Source: CAXQZM01 sp964228455 (GTDB lineage: Bacteria; Pseudomonadota; Alphaproteobacteria; UBA7985). Taken from it: a stretch of DNA of 64,000 bases. A model generated the notes under the pieces. That model searched no databases. It had not been told where the DNA came from and worked only from the letters and a program-made list of their open reading frames with translations. A program made the translations under genes and the position numbers. The first letter of the stretch is position 1, and each line of letters begins with the position of its first letter. The stretch lies in NCBI GenBank assembly GCA_964228455.1, contig CAXQZM010000043.1, positions 34,572-98,571 of the forward strand, in the 5' to 3' direction. Shown one piece after another: positions 17,102 through 26,015 of this stretch.

Positions 17102-17687
17102 AGCAGGGGTTCTTACGATCCGTGGCGGCAAGTTTCGTGGAAAAAAACTTAAGGTGCCACCAGGGAGCTCTGTTCGACCAACAACTGACCGCGCTCGTGA
17201 ACGCGCTTTTCAGCTGATTGAACAGCGTTTTAGACATCCTGATGGAAGGGCAAGATGGGCCGGTGCGCGTGTCTTGGACGCTTTTGCAGGCACTGGCGCA
17301 TTGGGCATAGAGGCGGCTAGTCGCGGAGCGAGGCACATCACATTTTGGGATATAAGCACTAAACAGGCAAAAGCACTCGAGGACTTAATTAGAACTATTG
17401 ATGGTTTTGACTCAGTGGTTTCTTGCCAAAATGCTTTAGCGCCTCCTCCCGGGTTGCCAGCAGATCTGATCTTTCTGGATCCCCCCTACAACTTGGGGCT
17501 TTTGGATCGGGCCGTAAAAATCTTGGCTAAGTCCGGCTGGATTGGTCCAAGTACTTTAATTTATGGAGAAACAGAGGCTGGCTGCAATCGTCCTATGAGC
17601 TGCAGAGTTATAGTGCAAAAACCAGAAGCCAATTCCATTTTATGGTTGCTCAGATGGACTGGTGATATTGACCAAACGCGGCTTTAG
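17091..17687 (+). CDS. rsmD: 16S rRNA (guanine966-N2)-methyltransferase RsmD
   Basis: A 198-residue SAM-dependent methyltransferase. The SAM motif is VLDAFAGTGALGIEAASRGA at about residues 53-72, and the N2-guanine methyltransferase motif is DLIFLDPPYN. The N-terminal VLTIRGGKFRGKKLKVP is the usual RsmD opening. I chose GTG at 17091, which overlaps the RluB stop; a longer frame from 16962 would only read RluB sequence out of phase. RsmD methylates G966 of 16S rRNA during 30S assembly. Pairing with a pseudouridine synthase gene fits a small rRNA-modification operon. Confidence 0.88.
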   Translation: MAGKAGVLTIRGGKFRGKKLKVPPGSSVRPTTDRARERAFQLIEQRFRHPDGRARWAGARVLDAFAGTGALGIEAASRGARHITFWDISTKQAKALEDLIRTIDGFDSVVSCQNALAPPPGLPADLIFLDPPYNLGLLDRAVKILAKSGWIGPSTLIYGETEAGCNRPMSCRVIVQKPEANSILWLLRWTGDIDQTRL

Positions 17688-17732
17688 ACCCTTGCGGCAT
17701 TCCGACGCTTGTGGCGGAAGCGCTCCATCCGT

Positions 17733-18776
17733 ATGTCGCTCGAAATGATACGAACTGTGCCTAAATCTATGGCCTATTGGCTTTTGTTAATGTGTGTGTG
17801 GATTATTGGCACTGCTATAATTGGCGCAATAACGAGACTTACAGATTCTGGCCTTTCAATGATGACATGGGACGCCGTCGAGCTTTGGTGGCCATCCAGT
17901 GAGAGAATAGATCAATACTTCAGCCTTTATCAGGAAACACCCGAGTCCAGCATTACGGCCTTCACGCGTGAAGAGTTTGTTCCCAGATTTTTCTGGGAAT
18001 GGTTTCACAGAAATTGGGGCCGTTTTTTGGGGCTGCTTTCGATTGGAGGGCTCCTCTACTACGGCTTTCGTCGTCGATTAACTCGAACCGTTGCCCCTGT
18101 AGTTGTTGCAGGTCCTTTTCTAATAGGCTTTCAGGGCTTTCTTGGTTGGTTTATGGTCTATTCGGGGTTTGAGAATGATATGGGGGTAAGCCATTATCGT
18201 TTAGCGCTTCATTTAGGCGGAGCATTTTTAGCTTATGGTCTTTTTTATTGGACGGCTTTGCGGATTTTAGAACCTAATCCTGACTGGAAAATACCATTAA
18301 ATCCATGGGTATGGGCATCAGGTTTTTTGGCGCTAACGCTTGTATATGGAGCTTTTACAGCTGGGCTTAATGCAGCCGATGCCTCAAGTTCGTGGCCAAA
18401 TTTTCACGCCGATAGATTTTTTCCTCGAGCGCTTTGTGATGGAGAGTCTCCGTGGGCTTTGGGATGCTGGGTAAACAGTAAGTGGGGGGTCCACTTTGTT
18501 CATCGAACGGTAGCAATATTTGCAACAGGTTTTTTAGTTATTGCCGCGGTCCGTACATTGGCAAGGCAACCCAGTAAATTCGGGAAAATTGTTGCCTGGG
18601 GAGGGCTAGCGATCGTAACCACTCAGTTTATTATGGGGATATGGATCGTTACAATGCCAGGATCCATAATGAATCCAGCTCCTGCTAAACTGGCCTTAGC
18701 AGTCTTTCATCAATTCGGTGGATTAACGCTGTTTACCATAGCTTTGACAGCCATATACGGCCGACCTAGGTGCTAA
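17733..18776 (+). CDS. ctaA: Heme A synthase (COX15/CtaA family)
   Basis: A 347-residue membrane protein with about eight hydrophobic segments in two four-helix halves. The four heme-axial His positions are seen as EWFHRNWGR, SHYRLALHLGG, VHFVHRTVA and VFHQFGG. ITRLTDSGLSMMTWD is the COX15 N-terminal signature, with DSG where many have GSG. It oxidises the C8 methyl of heme O to make heme A for aa3-type cytochrome oxidase. The ATG at 17733 (MSLEM) is chosen; a TTG at 17709 and ATG at 17748 are alternatives. The PCuAC (4550) and SCO (25398) genes serve the same oxidase. Confidence 0.88.
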   Translation: MSLEMIRTVPKSMAYWLLLMCVWIIGTAIIGAITRLTDSGLSMMTWDAVELWWPSSERIDQYFSLYQETPESSITAFTREEFVPRFFWEWFHRNWGRFLGLLSIGGLLYYGFRRRLTRTVAPVVVAGPFLIGFQGFLGWFMVYSGFENDMGVSHYRLALHLGGAFLAYGLFYWTALRILEPNPDWKIPLNPWVWASGFLALTLVYGAFTAGLNAADASSSWPNFHADRFFPRALCDGESPWALGCWVNSKWGVHFVHRTVAIFATGFLVIAAVRTLARQPSKFGKIVAWGGLAIVTTQFIMGIWIVTMPGSIMNPAPAKLALAVFHQFGGLTLFTIALTAIYGRPRC

Positions 18777-18817
18777 GTCCTGTTTCGGCCGATGCAAAGC
18801 AAAAGCCAACAGGTGGA

Positions 18818-20041
18818 TTATGGCTGCTGAAGAACAAACCTGCTTGGATTTCTCCGCATAAAGCAAGTTGCGACGAAAGAGGCCGCCGCTAACATCGCAC
18901 CGACCCAGAACACCAATGCAGGCCCTCCGAAAGACATCATCCCTAACCGCACACCTGCTATATGATCTGAAGAGACATATAGAAGACCTAGAGCAATGGG
19001 TAGAGTTACAGCTGCAATATGGTTAATTGAAAAGGATACGGCGGCAGAGCCAGCAAGATCTTGAGGCTCGGCAATTTTCTTAAAGTATGACTCCATGCCA
19101 ACGGCAAATTGGAACAAAACATGGTCGATAATATAAAGGGCGATTACCAGTGGTAATGCCCATTTCGTCCCGGAATTCGCTAAGGCCAGACCATATGCTA
19201 AAAATACCAAGAGAAGGCCTGCGTATTCTATCTGCAATATTAGCCTTTCTCCGAACCGGTTAATAGCTGGACCCAAAATTAAGCCAGTCCCCATGTTAAT
19301 TACTGAATTAACCAATAGCAGAAGAAGCATTTGCTCAATTTTCAAATCGAAAATGTCTACTAAGATGAAGGTGGCAAAAACGATGAAAATCTGCCGTCTC
19401 GCTCCAGAGAGAAAGGTAAGAATATAATAAAGAACATAGCGCCAACGAATAATGAACTCGTTTTTTTGGGTGGAGTTTGTTTGGAAAACCGGAAAGGCCG
19501 CCCACGCATAAAGCACACAAGCAACGGGTATGATGCCAGCTAGAAGGTAGCCCAGGGTATATGATATTTCTAATTGCCAAAATAGTAACATGAAAATGGA
19601 GAGGGCTAGAACAGTCGCGCCATTGCTCACGCTCATCACCCTTCCTAGAACAATTGGAGTTGTTCTATCGTCAAACCACTGCAGCGAAAGCGACTTGTAA
19701 ACAGTATAAAAGAAATGAAACCCAAGAGAATTGAGGAATGTTGTAAGAAGCAAGAGAGACAGGCTAGAAAAAAAACCAGTTATTCCAATACCAACTCCTA
19801 GAACTGTCACCGCGACAAGGGCCAAGCGTTGTTCCTTGATATAGGCCAATAAGAAGACCGTAGTGAATGCCAAGAACCCAGGAATTTCTCTAACGGTTTC
19901 AACGAGGGCGTTTTGTAAACCATCAACGCCTACAACCTCTACTGAAAAATTTTTGAGCATGGCGGCCCAGGCCGCAAAAGCAAAAGCCTGAGCTCCAGAT
20001 AAAACATAAAGAAAGGCCTGCTTTCTTTGTATGTCAGTCAA
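18818..20041 (-). CDS. MFS transporter
   Basis: A 407-residue protein made almost entirely of hydrophobic segments (about 11-12), arranged as an MFS carrier. No substrate-diagnostic motif was recognised; the loop after the second segment lacks a canonical GxxxDRxGRR. The frame begins with TTG at 20041, separated by one base from the pheS stop TAG (20043-20045), so it is probably co-transcribed with pheS. A later start such as the internal ATG at about residue 28 would cut into the first membrane segment and is less likely. The function is unknown. Confidence 0.7.
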   Translation of the reverse strand: MTDIQRKQAFLYVLSGAQAFAFAAWAAMLKNFSVEVVGVDGLQNALVETVREIPGFLAFTTVFLLAYIKEQRLALVAVTVLGVGIGITGFFSSLSLLLLTTFLNSLGFHFFYTVYKSLSLQWFDDRTTPIVLGRVMSVSNGATVLALSIFMLLFWQLEISYTLGYLLAGIIPVACVLYAWAAFPVFQTNSTQKNEFIIRWRYVLYYILTFLSGARRQIFIVFATFILVDIFDLKIEQMLLLLLVNSVINMGTGLILGPAINRFGERLILQIEYAGLLLVFLAYGLALANSGTKWALPLVIALYIIDHVLFQFAVGMESYFKKIAEPQDLAGSAAVSFSINHIAAVTLPIALGLLYVSSDHIAGVRLGMMSFGGPALVFWVGAMLAAASFVATCFMRRNPSRFVLQQP

Positions 20042-20042
20042 A

Positions 20043-21116
20043 CTAGAGTCCAGTCACTACATTTGGACGATCAAGTGGATCGAAACCGTAGTGCTGTATC
20101 CAATTTTGATCTCCGTCAAAGAAGGTTCTGAGGTCGGGAATCCCGTATTTGAGCATTGCTAGCCGCTCAATCCCCATGCCGAACGCAAAACCCTGGTATT
20201 TATTTGAATCTATGTTGCAGTTTTCCAGAACCTTTGGATGCACCATTCCTGATCCAAGAATCTCTAACCAATCGCTTCCTTCGCCTAGTTTCAATTGACC
20301 TCCAGAGCGATCGCACTGAATATCAACTTCTGCAGAGGGTTCTGTGAAAGGGAAGTATGAAGGCCTCAGTCGAAGTTTTACCTCATCAAGCCCAAAAAAG
20401 GCTTTCAAAAAGTCTTCTAGCACTCCTTTTAAATGAGCCATTGTGCTGATTTCGTCGATTACCAAGCCTTCAACTTGATGAAACATGGGAGTATGCGTGG
20501 CGTCATAGTCCGAGCGAAAAGTTCGACCTGGAGCAATAACTCTGATGGGGGGTTCCTGGGTTAACATAGTTCTGGCTTGAACGGGGCTAGTGTGGGTGCG
20601 CAGGACTAATGATCCCTCATCACCAGAATGACCTGCCATATAAAAAGTATCTTGCATTTGCCTCGCGGCATGGTCTGCTGGCATATTCATCGCCGTGAAA
20701 TTATACCAGTCTGTTTCTATTTCTGGCCCGTCCGCCCAATTGAAGCCCATTTCACCAAAAATGGCGACGATCTCGTCAATCGTTTGCGTTATGGGATGTA
20801 TTTTCCCAGTTAATCGTGGACGCGCGGGTTGAGACACATCAACCCGTTCTTCTGACAACCGGACTTCAAGCTCTGCCCGTTTTAAAATAGCACCTTGGCT
20901 GTCGAGCGCTTCTTGCAAAAGCGCCTTCAGTTTGTTTACACCTTGGCCATATTCTCGGCGTTTGTCAGGATCCATCGTGCCAAGTTTTTTTAGTTCGCCA
21001 GTAAGCTTACCCTTTTTGCCCAAGATAGATACACGTGCTTCTTCTATCTCAGCTAGAGAGCTAGCGCTTCTAACTTGGGCTAGCAGAGTTTTTTCAAGGA
21101 CTTGAAGTTCAGACAC
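20043..21116 (-). CDS. pheS: Phenylalanine-tRNA ligase alpha subunit
   Basis: A 357-residue class II aminoacyl-tRNA synthetase subunit. An N-terminal coiled-coil (residues 1-90) is followed by HPITQTIDEIVAIFGEMGF (motif 1 region), then DTFY, the HTSPVQARTM motif, RSDYDATHTPMFHQVEGLVI (motif 2) and GFAFGMGIERLAMLKYGI (motif 3). With PheT it forms the alpha2-beta2 enzyme that charges tRNA-Phe. pheT, often adjacent in bacteria, is not in this window; an MFS gene follows instead. The ATG at 21116 is the first in frame, and acuI ends just upstream on the same strand. Confidence 0.95.
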   Translation of the reverse strand: MSELQVLEKTLLAQVRSASSLAEIEEARVSILGKKGKLTGELKKLGTMDPDKRREYGQGVNKLKALLQEALDSQGAILKRAELEVRLSEERVDVSQPARPRLTGKIHPITQTIDEIVAIFGEMGFNWADGPEIETDWYNFTAMNMPADHAARQMQDTFYMAGHSGDEGSLVLRTHTSPVQARTMLTQEPPIRVIAPGRTFRSDYDATHTPMFHQVEGLVIDEISTMAHLKGVLEDFLKAFFGLDEVKLRLRPSYFPFTEPSAEVDIQCDRSGGQLKLGEGSDWLEILGSGMVHPKVLENCNIDSNKYQGFAFGMGIERLAMLKYGIPDLRTFFDGDQNWIQHYGFDPLDRPNVVTGL

Positions 21117-21124
21117 AACGATTC

Positions 21125-22129
21125 CTATGCACTAGGGTCAACAATTTTCCGACCAGTTACAGCGCCTTTCAAGACCTGTTTTGCTAGATCAGGGATGGCA
21201 TCAAGACCAACAACTTCGGTAATAGAGTCCCAATGGTTCTGGGGCATATCAGTTGCTAAGCGATCCCAAACTCGCTTTCGCAAACTTATGGGCGCCATGA
21301 CAGAATCGATACCCAAGATATTGACTCCCCGCAGGAGGAAAGGAACCACGGTAGTATTGAGCTTATTACCGGCAGCCAGCCCGATTGATGCAACAGACCC
21401 GCCATATGCTATTTTTGGCAAAGCGCAAGCAAGTGAATGACCACCGGCAGCATCGATAACTCCCGCATAAGTCTCTCGATCTAGTGCTCTAGGTTTTTCT
21501 ACTTCGTGCTCATCTCTTGCAATGATATCACGCACACCAAGCGACCGAAGGTAGTCAATCTGATCTGGCTTGCCTGTGACCGCCGTCACTTCATGTCCTA
21601 AATTTGCTAAGATCGCACACGCCACAGATCCTACTCCTCCCGTAGCACCCAGAACAAGTACTGGCTTACCACCAGTTTTTAGGCCATGATCTTCAAGAGC
21701 AATAATTCCTTGCATAGCAGTAAAGCCAGCAGTTCCTGCTGCCATGGCGTTTAACAGTGACAATCCATTAGGTTTTTTCACCAGCCAGTCACTCTTAACG
21801 CGTGCTTTTTCCGCATAGCCGCCCCAGTGAATTTCTCCACAACGCCAACCTGTCAGGATAACTTCGTCACCGACTACAAAGTTTGAAGATTCTGATGCAG
21901 AAACTTTACCGGCTAGGTCGATCCCCGGCACATGTGGAAACTCTTTTGTGAGCCCGCCAAGGCCAAGAGTCACTAAGCCGTCTTTGTAATTAAATGAGGA
22001 GTATGAGACGTCTATTGTCACGTCCCCATCGGGGAGCTGGTTTTCGTCCATATTTTGCACTGATGCAGTGAATTTTGGCTTTTCGCCCTCTCCCTGCTCA
22101 TGCTTTTCAATTACCAGTCCTTTAAACAC
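21125..22129 (-). CDS. acuI: Acryloyl-CoA reductase (NADPH), AcuI/YhdH family
   Basis: A 334-residue zinc-free medium-chain reductase. The opening is VFKGLVIEK, followed by DVTIDVSYSSFNYKDGL and the Rossmann loop VLVLGATGGVGSVAC. The family includes AcuI of Rhodobacter/Ruegeria, which reduces toxic acryloyl-CoA to propionyl-CoA, including acryloyl-CoA from DMSP breakdown. The GTG at 22129 has AGGAG about 8 bases before it; the in-frame TTG at 22144 lacks such a site. No DMSP lyase or dmd genes are in the window, so the link to DMSP is only by family. The pheS start lies 8 bases after its stop. Confidence 0.85.
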   Translation of the reverse strand: MFKGLVIEKHEQGEGEKPKFTASVQNMDENQLPDGDVTIDVSYSSFNYKDGLVTLGLGGLTKEFPHVPGIDLAGKVSASESSNFVVGDEVILTGWRCGEIHWGGYAEKARVKSDWLVKKPNGLSLLNAMAAGTAGFTAMQGIIALEDHGLKTGGKPVLVLGATGGVGSVACAILANLGHEVTAVTGKPDQIDYLRSLGVRDIIARDEHEVEKPRALDRETYAGVIDAAGGHSLACALPKIAYGGSVASIGLAAGNKLNTTVVPFLLRGVNILGIDSVMAPISLRKRVWDRLATDMPQNHWDSITEVVGLDAIPDLAKQVLKGAVTGRKIVDPSA

Positions 22130-22208
22130 TTGGCATCTCCTCAAATTAATGTGACGTCCTTTAGACCCATGGGTGGCTTTATTGAACCCCTTTGCTTAAG
22201 GGAGCGCC

Positions 22209-22961
22209 ATGAATCTTATTCCCCAGTGGTCAAAGAAAGACATAATGTTGCTTAGCGGCCAAGAACACTTAAAATCAGTAACAAATTTGGCCCGAAATGG
22301 CCAACATGTTATGATTGCTCCCTCGCATGTAAAGCTAGTTGACAATAATGTTGCTACTGCGGTGCCATGGAAGAATGATTGGTCATCTTTAAATCGATTA
22401 TTAACCGACCATGGTATAAAATTTAGGACAGTGTTGCGATTTGATGCCGATGGAGGTGGAGAAACGGAAGGACAGCTTAGAACCTATCGACGAAACAGCG
22501 TGATGATGCGCTGGATCCTAAAGCGGTACATCAAAGATCCAGTTGGTTTGTATTTGAACCATTTCTGTGACCCAGTTCAGGTTAAAGCCTCTATAAAAAG
22601 ATTGTACGGGGCGACCCGAGATACTTTGCCTAACCAGTCCCTGTTAATTTACCCATTTGGGAATTGGTTTCTTCCAGGCGCTGAGTCATTTGATAAGACG
22701 CTTGTAATGGCTGACGGTGGAAATGCTTTTGAGTCTGACAAGGATCGGCTAAAATATGATGCGGGCGTGAAGCGCGGGATGGCCCAGCTGTCAATTCGAT
22801 TTAAAGTGCCTGTTTTGCCAATCTATGGAACTTACAAAAACAAGGCTTGGCAATTTATTGTCGATAAACCAATCGCTGTTGACGCAACTAACAATTCTTT
22901 AGAGTTAACCCATATATGGCTTGACCGCTTAGGGAAAATGAAAGCTCGTATTTGGGGGTAA
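22209..22961 (+). CDS. Putative acyltransferase-like protein (divergent LPLAT motifs)
   Basis: A 250-residue protein I do not recognise as a named family. It carries features reminiscent of lysophosphatidate acyltransferases: an H-X4-D motif (SHVKLVD, about residues 39-45), YPFGNWFLPG in the place of FPEGTRS, and VPVLPIYGTY resembling motif IV. No membrane segment or signal peptide is evident. The substrate is unknown and the acyltransferase assignment is inference from motif order. It is divergent from acuI (80-base gap) and convergent with purK, and has an AAGGGAG ribosome site before the ATG at 22209. Confidence 0.5.
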   Translation: MNLIPQWSKKDIMLLSGQEHLKSVTNLARNGQHVMIAPSHVKLVDNNVATAVPWKNDWSSLNRLLTDHGIKFRTVLRFDADGGGETEGQLRTYRRNSVMMRWILKRYIKDPVGLYLNHFCDPVQVKASIKRLYGATRDTLPNQSLLIYPFGNWFLPGAESFDKTLVMADGGNAFESDKDRLKYDAGVKRGMAQLSIRFKVPVLPIYGTYKNKAWQFIVDKPIAVDATNNSLELTHIWLDRLGKMKARIWG

Positions 22962-22984
22962 ATTCGGAGTTAAAATTCTAAACA

Positions 22985-24025
22985 TCAAGTCAAAAGTTCG
23001 GTGATGTGCCCCATTTTTCGCCCGACTTTTGGTGTCTGTTTTCCATAGTCGTGCCAGTAACATTTGTTACGAGTTTCAGGAGTTAAAATATCTTCTCCTA
23101 AGACATTAGTCATAATCGCGTTAGCCAACTGAACGGGCTCCCGAAGGGGCTCGGAAAGAAGAGCGCTGATGGCTAAGTCAAATTGGCTTTGGTCGCACGC
23201 CTCAATAGTCCAATGGCCTGAATTGTGGGGTCTTGGTGCCATTTCATTAAATACCAGTTCGCCGTTTCCTAGTACAAAAAACTCAATTGCCAAAAGCCCT
23301 TCTAGCTTCAAGCTATTTGCTAAGTCTGTGCCGCACCTTTGCGCCCTTTCTTGTATTTCTTTGGTGACTTTACCGGGTACGACCGATTGATGAAGGATTC
23401 CTTCACGATGAATATTTTCCCCACAAGGGAATGTAATTACATCCCCGGCACTATTGCGCGCTACAAGGACACTGGTCTCAAACTTGAAACTTATCAGTCC
23501 TTCTAAAATTAGCTCCGCTTTTGGCGTCTTTTTCCAAAGTTCCGCCAGATCGGTCGCTGATGATATTCGCCATTGCCCCTTGCCATCATATCCTAAGCGA
23601 CGCGTCTTAAGGATGCCTTCACCATTTGTTTTACAGAGTGCTGACTTCAAGTCTTCAAAGCAATCTATAGAATAATAGGGCGCGGGATTAAGACCAGCCT
23701 TCATAGCGGATTCTTTTTCTTTCAGACGATCCTGCGCTATAGAAAAAATATGAGCAGAAGGCTTGCAGCCTGCAGTCTGTAAAGCAACTAGTGAAACATT
23801 CTCGAACTCTGAAGTGACTACGTCACAAGTGCCAGCGAATTCTGACAAGGCGGACACGTCCTCAAAACTTGCCTCCGTGAAACAGTTAGTTACCTGCGCT
23901 AACGGGGAATTCGTATTTTGGCCAAAACCATGCACTACGAAGCCACGCCTCTGCGCGGCTTGGGCCAACATTCTACCAAGTTGACCATCGCCTAATATAC
24001 CTATGGTCGCTCGGCGAGCGATCAT
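22985..24025 (-). CDS. purK: 5-(carboxyamino)imidazole ribonucleotide synthase
   Basis: A 346-residue ATP-grasp enzyme. IGILGDGQLGRMLAQAAQRR starts the preATP-grasp domain, GILKTRRLGYDGKGQWR is the ATP-grasp loop, and VFNEMAPRPHNSGHWTIEA is the conserved PurK motif. It carboxylates aminoimidazole ribonucleotide with bicarbonate and ATP, the first of two steps toward CAIR in purine synthesis. Its start overlaps the purE stop as ATGA (24022-24025), a normal purEK order. The length is usual for the family. Confidence 0.95.
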   Translation of the reverse strand: MIARRATIGILGDGQLGRMLAQAAQRRGFVVHGFGQNTNSPLAQVTNCFTEASFEDVSALSEFAGTCDVVTSEFENVSLVALQTAGCKPSAHIFSIAQDRLKEKESAMKAGLNPAPYYSIDCFEDLKSALCKTNGEGILKTRRLGYDGKGQWRISSATDLAELWKKTPKAELILEGLISFKFETSVLVARNSAGDVITFPCGENIHREGILHQSVVPGKVTKEIQERAQRCGTDLANSLKLEGLLAIEFFVLGNGELVFNEMAPRPHNSGHWTIEACDQSQFDLAISALLSEPLREPVQLANAIMTNVLGEDILTPETRNKCYWHDYGKQTPKVGRKMGHITELLT

Positions 24026-24519
24026 AGGGCGGGCCGCATCTCAACAGAGGCTGACTGCTCAGCCCTATAATTGTTTAAACGGATTGCTAGATCATTATCG
24101 TTAAGGGACAAAATTGAGGCGGCCAACAATGCAGCGTTTTTCGCTCCAGCAGTGCCGATTGCCAAAGTGCCCACAGGTATCCCGCCCGGCATCTGTACAA
24201 TCGAAAGCAGGGAGTCCATTCCATCAAGGGCCTTAGACTGAACTGGCACACCTAGGACAGGAAGGTCCGAGCTTGCTGCCACCATTCCGGGTAAATGAGC
24301 GGCGCCGCCAGCGCCTGCAATTATGACCTTTGCCCCCTTTGATCGGGCTGTTCTTGCAATATCATTCATGCGATCTGGAGTGCGATGAGCTGATGCTATA
24401 AAAGATTCGTTGCTGATTCCGAGCAAGTCGCACGTTTCACCTGCTACTTTTAAAGTAGGCCAGTCAGACTGACTGCCCATCAGTATCAAAACTTTTGCGA
24501 AATTTTCAGGCAGACTCAT
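24022..24519 (-). CDS. purE: 5-(carboxyamino)imidazole ribonucleotide mutase
   Basis: A 165-residue class I PurE. GSQSDWPTLKVAGETCDLLG is the conserved opening with the substrate-binding Ser-Asp, followed by ASAHRTPDRM (catalytic His), VIIAGAGGAAHLPGMVAA and the loop SLLSIVQMPGGIPVGTLAIG. It rearranges N5-CAIR made by PurK to CAIR. It is translationally coupled to purK by ATGA. The trcR gene lies 11 bases upstream on the same strand, so the three are probably transcribed together. Confidence 0.95.
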   Translation of the reverse strand: MSLPENFAKVLILMGSQSDWPTLKVAGETCDLLGISNESFIASAHRTPDRMNDIARTARSKGAKVIIAGAGGAAHLPGMVAASSDLPVLGVPVQSKALDGMDSLLSIVQMPGGIPVGTLAIGTAGAKNAALLAASILSLNDNDLAIRLNNYRAEQSASVEMRPAL

Positions 24520-24530
24520 GACGAATAGCT

Positions 24531-25235
24531 CTAGTTATCGCTGCCGTCGCGGTTTGTTTGAGCCAGCTTAAACAGTGCTTCTGGTATGGCATAAGGAGCT
24601 GAATCGTCAGGTTTACTTTTGTTCGCAAAAGCTAGAGCGTCAGCAGCAAGAGAATCGGCACTTTGAGCCACTTGATTGGCCGCCTCTGCTTCAGCTTTTA
24701 ACTCTGTGGCGGTTTTACCATCAGACACCTTAGCAACTTCTCGATCTAAATCCTGTTGCTTGCATAGACCCAGGAGGACAGGGTCGCGAGGTGTAATGTT
24801 TGCCATATTCCAATGGTTTCGATTTCGGATAGTACCAATCGTGTTTTTTGTTGTACCAATCAGCTTAATAATTTGCGAATCTTTTAGGTCTGGGAAGGTT
24901 TTTACAAGGAACGCAATAGCGTCAGGCTTTTCCTGCCGTCGGGCGATAGGGGTATACCGCGGGCCTTTGGAGCGTTTAGCTGGGAGAGGGACCGTTGAAG
25001 CTTTTAGCTGTAAACGCGCCTCTGCATCTTTTTCGCAACGCTCAATCTCATTTCTGTCTAGCTGATTATTCTGCAGAGGACTTAGGCCGACTATACCTGA
25101 GGCTACGTCTCCATCTGCTATGCCCTTGACTTCTAGAACATGAAGGTCGCAAAATTCTGCTATCTGCTCGAAGCTTAGTGCTGTGTTGTCAACTAGCCAT
25201 ACCGCCGTGGCTTTCGGCATTAGGGGCGTATTCAT
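24531..25235 (-). CDS. trcR: Cell cycle transcriptional regulator TrcR (DUF1013)
   Basis: A 234-residue protein with the DUF1013 opening LMPKATAVWLVDNTALSFEQ, then IAEFCDLHVLEVKGIADG and later KDSQIIKLIGTTKNTIGTIR with WNMANITPRDPVLLGLC. The family, conserved in alphaproteobacteria, is named TrcR after the Caulobacter RNA-polymerase-associated cell-cycle regulator. The Ala/Ser-rich C-terminus looks disordered. It sits upstream of purE on the same strand and is divergent from the SCO gene. The start ATG at 25235 follows a 162-base intergenic region in which no clear promoter was recognised. Confidence 0.85.
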   Translation of the reverse strand: MNTPLMPKATAVWLVDNTALSFEQIAEFCDLHVLEVKGIADGDVASGIVGLSPLQNNQLDRNEIERCEKDAEARLQLKASTVPLPAKRSKGPRYTPIARRQEKPDAIAFLVKTFPDLKDSQIIKLIGTTKNTIGTIRNRNHWNMANITPRDPVLLGLCKQQDLDREVAKVSDGKTATELKAEAEAANQVAQSADSLAADALAFANKSKPDDSAPYAIPEALFKLAQTNRDGSDN

Positions 25236-25397
25236 GCCTATACTCTCAATTCAATTTTCATGGGATTTAGCGGTCTATAGGCTTAAGAAGTCGCGCCTGC
25301 AAGAGGCCCGCTTTGTCCTATTTTCTTTAAGAACATTTTGAAGCTTTGGCTAAGAGCGTACGTTCCAATAATGCGAGAATTCGTGTAATGACTTCTT

Positions 25398-26015
25398 ATG
25401 AGCGCTCGCGCATTAATATTTAGCCTATTTTTCCTACTCGTAGCAGTTGGAACTTTCATTTACTTTGTCGCATTCCCACCTCGTGGGTCTCAGAAAGGAA
25501 TCGACCTGCGCGCCCAGCTCCATACTGGTGAGATCAAGCGACTGTCAGAACTTCCGGGCGATCTGCGTTTGATCTACTTTGGCTACATGAACTGTCCAGA
25601 TGTTTGCTTGGATGCAGCACTATCGATTGGCTCTGCGCTCAAGAATTTGAATTCAGACAGTTCAGTGGAAAGTGACCGCGTCACCAATGTTTTCATTACG
25701 CTTGATCCGGAAGATGATGTGATTGACGGAGCTTACAATGAGCTCCAGGGCTATCTTGAGAGTCGATACTCAGGTGCTGGGTTTGCTATGCGCCCCAAGG
25801 ATAGAAAACACGCGAAAAAAATGGCGGGCGCATTTGGCGTTAGTTTTGAATATGTGGCTGATGAATTTTTTCCATTGGGCTACCGGGTAGACCATGCAAG
25901 CCTGATTTTTTTAACTGACAAGCAGGGCCAAATACTGACATATTATGCCGATCGAACACCAGGGCGTGTGATTGCAGCCGACGCTAAAATCTATTTAGGC
26001 CAGCTTGATCTTTAA
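25398..26015 (+). CDS. SCO1/SenC family copper chaperone
   Basis: A 205-residue membrane-anchored thioredoxin-fold protein. An N-terminal hydrophobic anchor (residues 4-26) precedes a periplasmic domain with CPDVC (Cys66, Cys70) and VDHASL (His166), the three Cu ligands of SCO proteins. SCO supplies copper to the CuA centre of cytochrome c oxidase subunit II, working with PCuAC chaperones such as the one at 4550. The gene stands alone in the forward direction and its last 4 bases overlap the convergent HAD gene. Confidence 0.9.
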   Translation: MSARALIFSLFFLLVAVGTFIYFVAFPPRGSQKGIDLRAQLHTGEIKRLSELPGDLRLIYFGYMNCPDVCLDAALSIGSALKNLNSDSSVESDRVTNVFITLDPEDDVIDGAYNELQGYLESRYSGAGFAMRPKDRKHAKKMAGAFGVSFEYVADEFFPLGYRVDHASLIFLTDKQGQILTYYADRTPGRVIAADAKIYLGQLDL

